Shown in pieces: positions 61,972-64,000 of a DNA stretch of 64,000 nucleotides (position 1 is its first letter; each line of letters starts with the position of its first letter). The stretch is from Proteus vulgaris (GTDB lineage Bacteria > Pseudomonadota > Gammaproteobacteria > Enterobacterales > Enterobacteriaceae), in assembly GCF_016239305.1 (NCBI RefSeq), contig NZ_JAEHOQ010000006.1, positions 140,672 to 204,671 on the forward strand. Direction: 5' to 3'. The position numbers and the translations under genes are program-made. Under the pieces are notes generated by a model. That model ran no database searches. It was not told the DNA's origin and saw only the letters and a program-made list of their open reading frames with translations.

Positions 61972-63591
61972 TTAAGAATATAAAATTGAAGAACGTACAG
62001 GATCGATAGCTGTCAATTCACTGAGTAACAGTTCCATTTGTTGTTCAATGCGGTTTTTATCTGAAGTATTACGTTGAATTTTGGCTCTATAAAGGTGAAG
62101 TTGTCGTGCTTTTACTTCAAAAACATAGTTAGGCTCCCATTGTGTTAATGGCATTGAAAGTGCTTTTTTATCGAGTTCTCGTAATAAATTTAATGCCAGA
62201 TCTTGGCGAGCAAATTGTTCTGCTACTCTTGCCATAACGAGGTTTAATAGCCATTTTTGTCTTGGCGTGTTGATATCAGGACGATGTTGTAGCCATTTTA
62301 AGGCAATCTCAATGCCTTCATTATCTGCTTGAGTAATGGCTTCAGGCTCTAGTGCTAATATAGGCTCGTCTTCGGATTGGTGAGATGATGAACATGATAA
62401 TCCCTGCATGGCATCAAAATTCTCTTCCATAACATGCTGTTTTATCCAACTTAAGGTTACTTCATCAGCAAAGGGGGTACCATCTTCCCATGACAGTTTT
62501 TCTAAATCAGGAAGGCGAGTAAGAAACTGTTTTAAATCGTTTTTTATAACATCAGACCATGCATTCCAAGGGGCAGGGGATTTGCTGAGTGCTTGATATA
62601 AATACCATTGCACATCTAACCAAAAATGGTTAACGCCTTCAGCAAAAAGCTTGTCAGCTTGTTCTGCAAGTTCACCCCAGCTTTGTTGTAAATAGAGGCG
62701 TTTAAGTTGTGCTCTTGCATCTGTTCTTGGGGGAGAAAGGCGAGTACAACCTTGTTGATCTTGTGGTGGAAGTTGATGAAGCGTATCCCATCTCACTACT
62801 TTCATTAATCTATGTCCTGCTAACCAACCATTAGGTTGATTACGTAAGTAGTTAGCAAGCATTTTTGATTGATCTAATAATTCACGACCTGATTGTATTG
62901 TCTCGATTGGCGTACTTTGTGAAATTGAAGGAGCAGATGAACTGTTGTAAGACGATTCAGTTCGGCTAATATTTTGTGGTATAACGCTGTTTGTACCACC
63001 AGATTGAGCAAGGCGTTTTTCGAGTGCTTGATGTAATCCCGTAAGTTGTGGTCTTTCAGCTTCATTCCATGTTTTAGTCTCAGTTTCAATGGTGACTAAT
63101 AAGGCAATAATACGAGAAAACTCATTATGATCGACTTCGGGATAAAGCGATAAGCTATCTAAAACGCGTTGCCCTGATAACCACTCTAAGGCCGATTTTC
63201 TACTCGTGGCTCGGCTAGGTAACAACGTGTCATGATAGCGAATGAGTAACCCAGCCAGAAGCCCCAATGAATCCGCAAACCCATGTTCACCTTCTTTGTG
63301 TAAGCGTGCCCAAATATAGTAGGTAACAACGCGTACATCTTTACAAACATTGAGCAGTAAATTTTCAGCCAGTAAGCAAATTAATTCAGTATCAGCTCCG
63401 GATAGTTTATTGACTTCTTCTTTCATTCGCTCAAAGTCATCTTCATAGCTGGGATCTTCACCGATGGGGTGATTGGGTGTAATGGGTAATAACCAACGAT
63501 CCCATAAGGTGATTTGTTGTTGAGCAAGTTGTTGCACTTTGTTTATATCATCAGCAAAGCATGATGAAATTAAGGTATCCAATAAGGACAT
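61972..63591 (-). CDS. tssA: T6SS cap/assembly protein TssA (VasJ type)
   Basis: A 539-residue soluble protein. The N-terminal ImpA_N domain shows WLLPITPNHPIGEDPSYEDDFERMKEEV, and the C-terminal VasJ-type region shows LYLQQSWGELAEQADKLF and WLLNLVMARVAEQFARQDLALNLLRELD. TssA starts tube and sheath building at the baseplate and follows the growing end. It follows tssM closely and is in the same operon as the VasL-like relative. Confidence 0.9.
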   Translation of the reverse strand: MSLLDTLISSCFADDINKVQQLAQQQITLWDRWLLPITPNHPIGEDPSYEDDFERMKEEVNKLSGADTELICLLAENLLLNVCKDVRVVTYYIWARLHKEGEHGFADSLGLLAGLLIRYHDTLLPSRATSRKSALEWLSGQRVLDSLSLYPEVDHNEFSRIIALLVTIETETKTWNEAERPQLTGLHQALEKRLAQSGGTNSVIPQNISRTESSYNSSSAPSISQSTPIETIQSGRELLDQSKMLANYLRNQPNGWLAGHRLMKVVRWDTLHQLPPQDQQGCTRLSPPRTDARAQLKRLYLQQSWGELAEQADKLFAEGVNHFWLDVQWYLYQALSKSPAPWNAWSDVIKNDLKQFLTRLPDLEKLSWEDGTPFADEVTLSWIKQHVMEENFDAMQGLSCSSSHQSEDEPILALEPEAITQADNEGIEIALKWLQHRPDINTPRQKWLLNLVMARVAEQFARQDLALNLLRELDKKALSMPLTQWEPNYVFEVKARQLHLYRAKIQRNTSDKNRIEQQMELLLSELTAIDPVRSSILYS

Positions 63592-63636
63592 AGTGAGCGT
63601 ATTTCCTTTTGAGATAATAGGGAATGTGATTTTTAT

Positions 63637-64000
63637 TTAATCCAAAAAGATCTTTTCAGGTAAAACGAAATTACGTAGTTGTAAAAGCGCGATTGGACCC
63701 TCGCCCATTTCGGTTCTTAAGGTGTAGTTTAAGGATTGCCCATTTAAGGTTTTCCAACTGACAGAATAACTGCTGGTACTCCCGGCATAAGGGGCGATAT
63801 TGGCATCTTCCAATAAACGAATAATGCCCCAGACGCCACGATAATCACCATAAATACGTGTACCTGTATTGGTGGTGATCCAACTGAGTGATGCACCAGA
63901 GGCAACGGTATCTGCTGGCCAAACAAAGCGTTGCCATTGCGGTTGCTGGTTATCATAGATAAGAGACTGTCTATCAATCATTAAATGGGTTTGCATAATA
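63637..64000 (-). CDS. tssM: T6SS membrane-complex protein TssM (IcmF), C-terminal end only
   Basis: The frame is open to the window edge, so the Met at 63996 is internal and most of the protein (usually about 1100-1200 residues) is outside. The visible 120 residues are the periplasmic C-terminal domain: QWQRFVWPAD, GTRIYGDYRGVWGIIRLLEDA and LNYTLRTEMGEGPIALLQLRNFVLP, typical of the TssM beta domain that binds TssJ. Its place next to tssA is common in T6SS operons of this type. Confidence 0.92.
   Translation of the reverse strand, partial: IMQTHLMIDRQSLIYDNQQPQWQRFVWPADTVASGASLSWITTNTGTRIYGDYRGVWGIIRLLEDANIAPYAGSTSSYSVSWKTLNGQSLNYTLRTEMGEGPIALLQLRNFVLPEKIFLD

Overview
The window comes from a Proteus chromosome (Morganellaceae; AT-rich). 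The best marker is the 471-residue membrane L-amino-acid deaminase at 35902-37317, which closely matches the characterised Proteus vulgaris enzyme. Two short Xre-type regulators of the kind common in Proteus and a type VI secretion locus at the right edge fit this. The species cannot be fixed from the sequence alone.

From 1 to 23712 lies the right-hand part of a lambda/HK97-type siphoprophage: HNH endonuclease, P27-type small and large terminase, portal, protease, capsid, connectors, tail tube, a tail chaperone pair with a -1 frameshift site, tape measure, M-L-K-I-J and a tail fibre. Two cargo genes interrupt this plan: a two-helix membrane protein between K and I, and a methyl-accepting chemotaxis protein between the tail fibre and the integrase. 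The integrase lies next to a copy of the 3' end of tRNA-Arg(UCU), which is the right attachment site. The left end is outside the window.

From 23713 to about 32700 is a graveyard of mobile DNA: a lambda-type integrase remnant, a LysE/RhtB fragment, a broken lysis cassette in which Rz and Rz1 share one frameshift, an inverted piece of a relative of the first prophage (integrase C-terminus and tail-fibre module), an SOS-box-controlled bacteriocin whose DNase domain has been cut out while its immunity gene survives, a secreted small protein, a Sel1-repeat protein, a degenerate DNA-binding gene and a frameshifted Fic gene. In both prophage copies the slot between tail fibre and integrase carries host-interaction cargo: a chemoreceptor in one, a bacteriocin with immunity in the other.

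From 32711 to 40001 are long AT-rich spacers holding the deaminase gene (lad) between two HTH regulators, and an exported ankyrin protein.

From 40085 to 54239 is a probable beta-1,2-glucan (sophorooligosaccharide) utilisation regulon. The leftward arm encodes a MalK-like ATPase, a GH94 1,2-beta-oligoglucan phosphorylase, a LacI regulator, a solute-binding protein, two permeases, an unknown membrane-anchored protein and a GH3 beta-glucosidase. The rightward arm encodes a periplasmic GH144-like glucanase and an outer-membrane porin, followed by an autotransporter. Matching palindromes containing GAAACGTTTC lie in front of both arms and probably bind the LacI protein. The inferred route is porin, periplasmic cleavage, ABC import, then cytoplasmic phosphorolysis and hydrolysis.

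From 56678 to 64000 a leftward T6SS operon encodes TssM (partial), TssA, TssF, TssG, TssJ, TssE and a VasL/TagA-like TssA relative.
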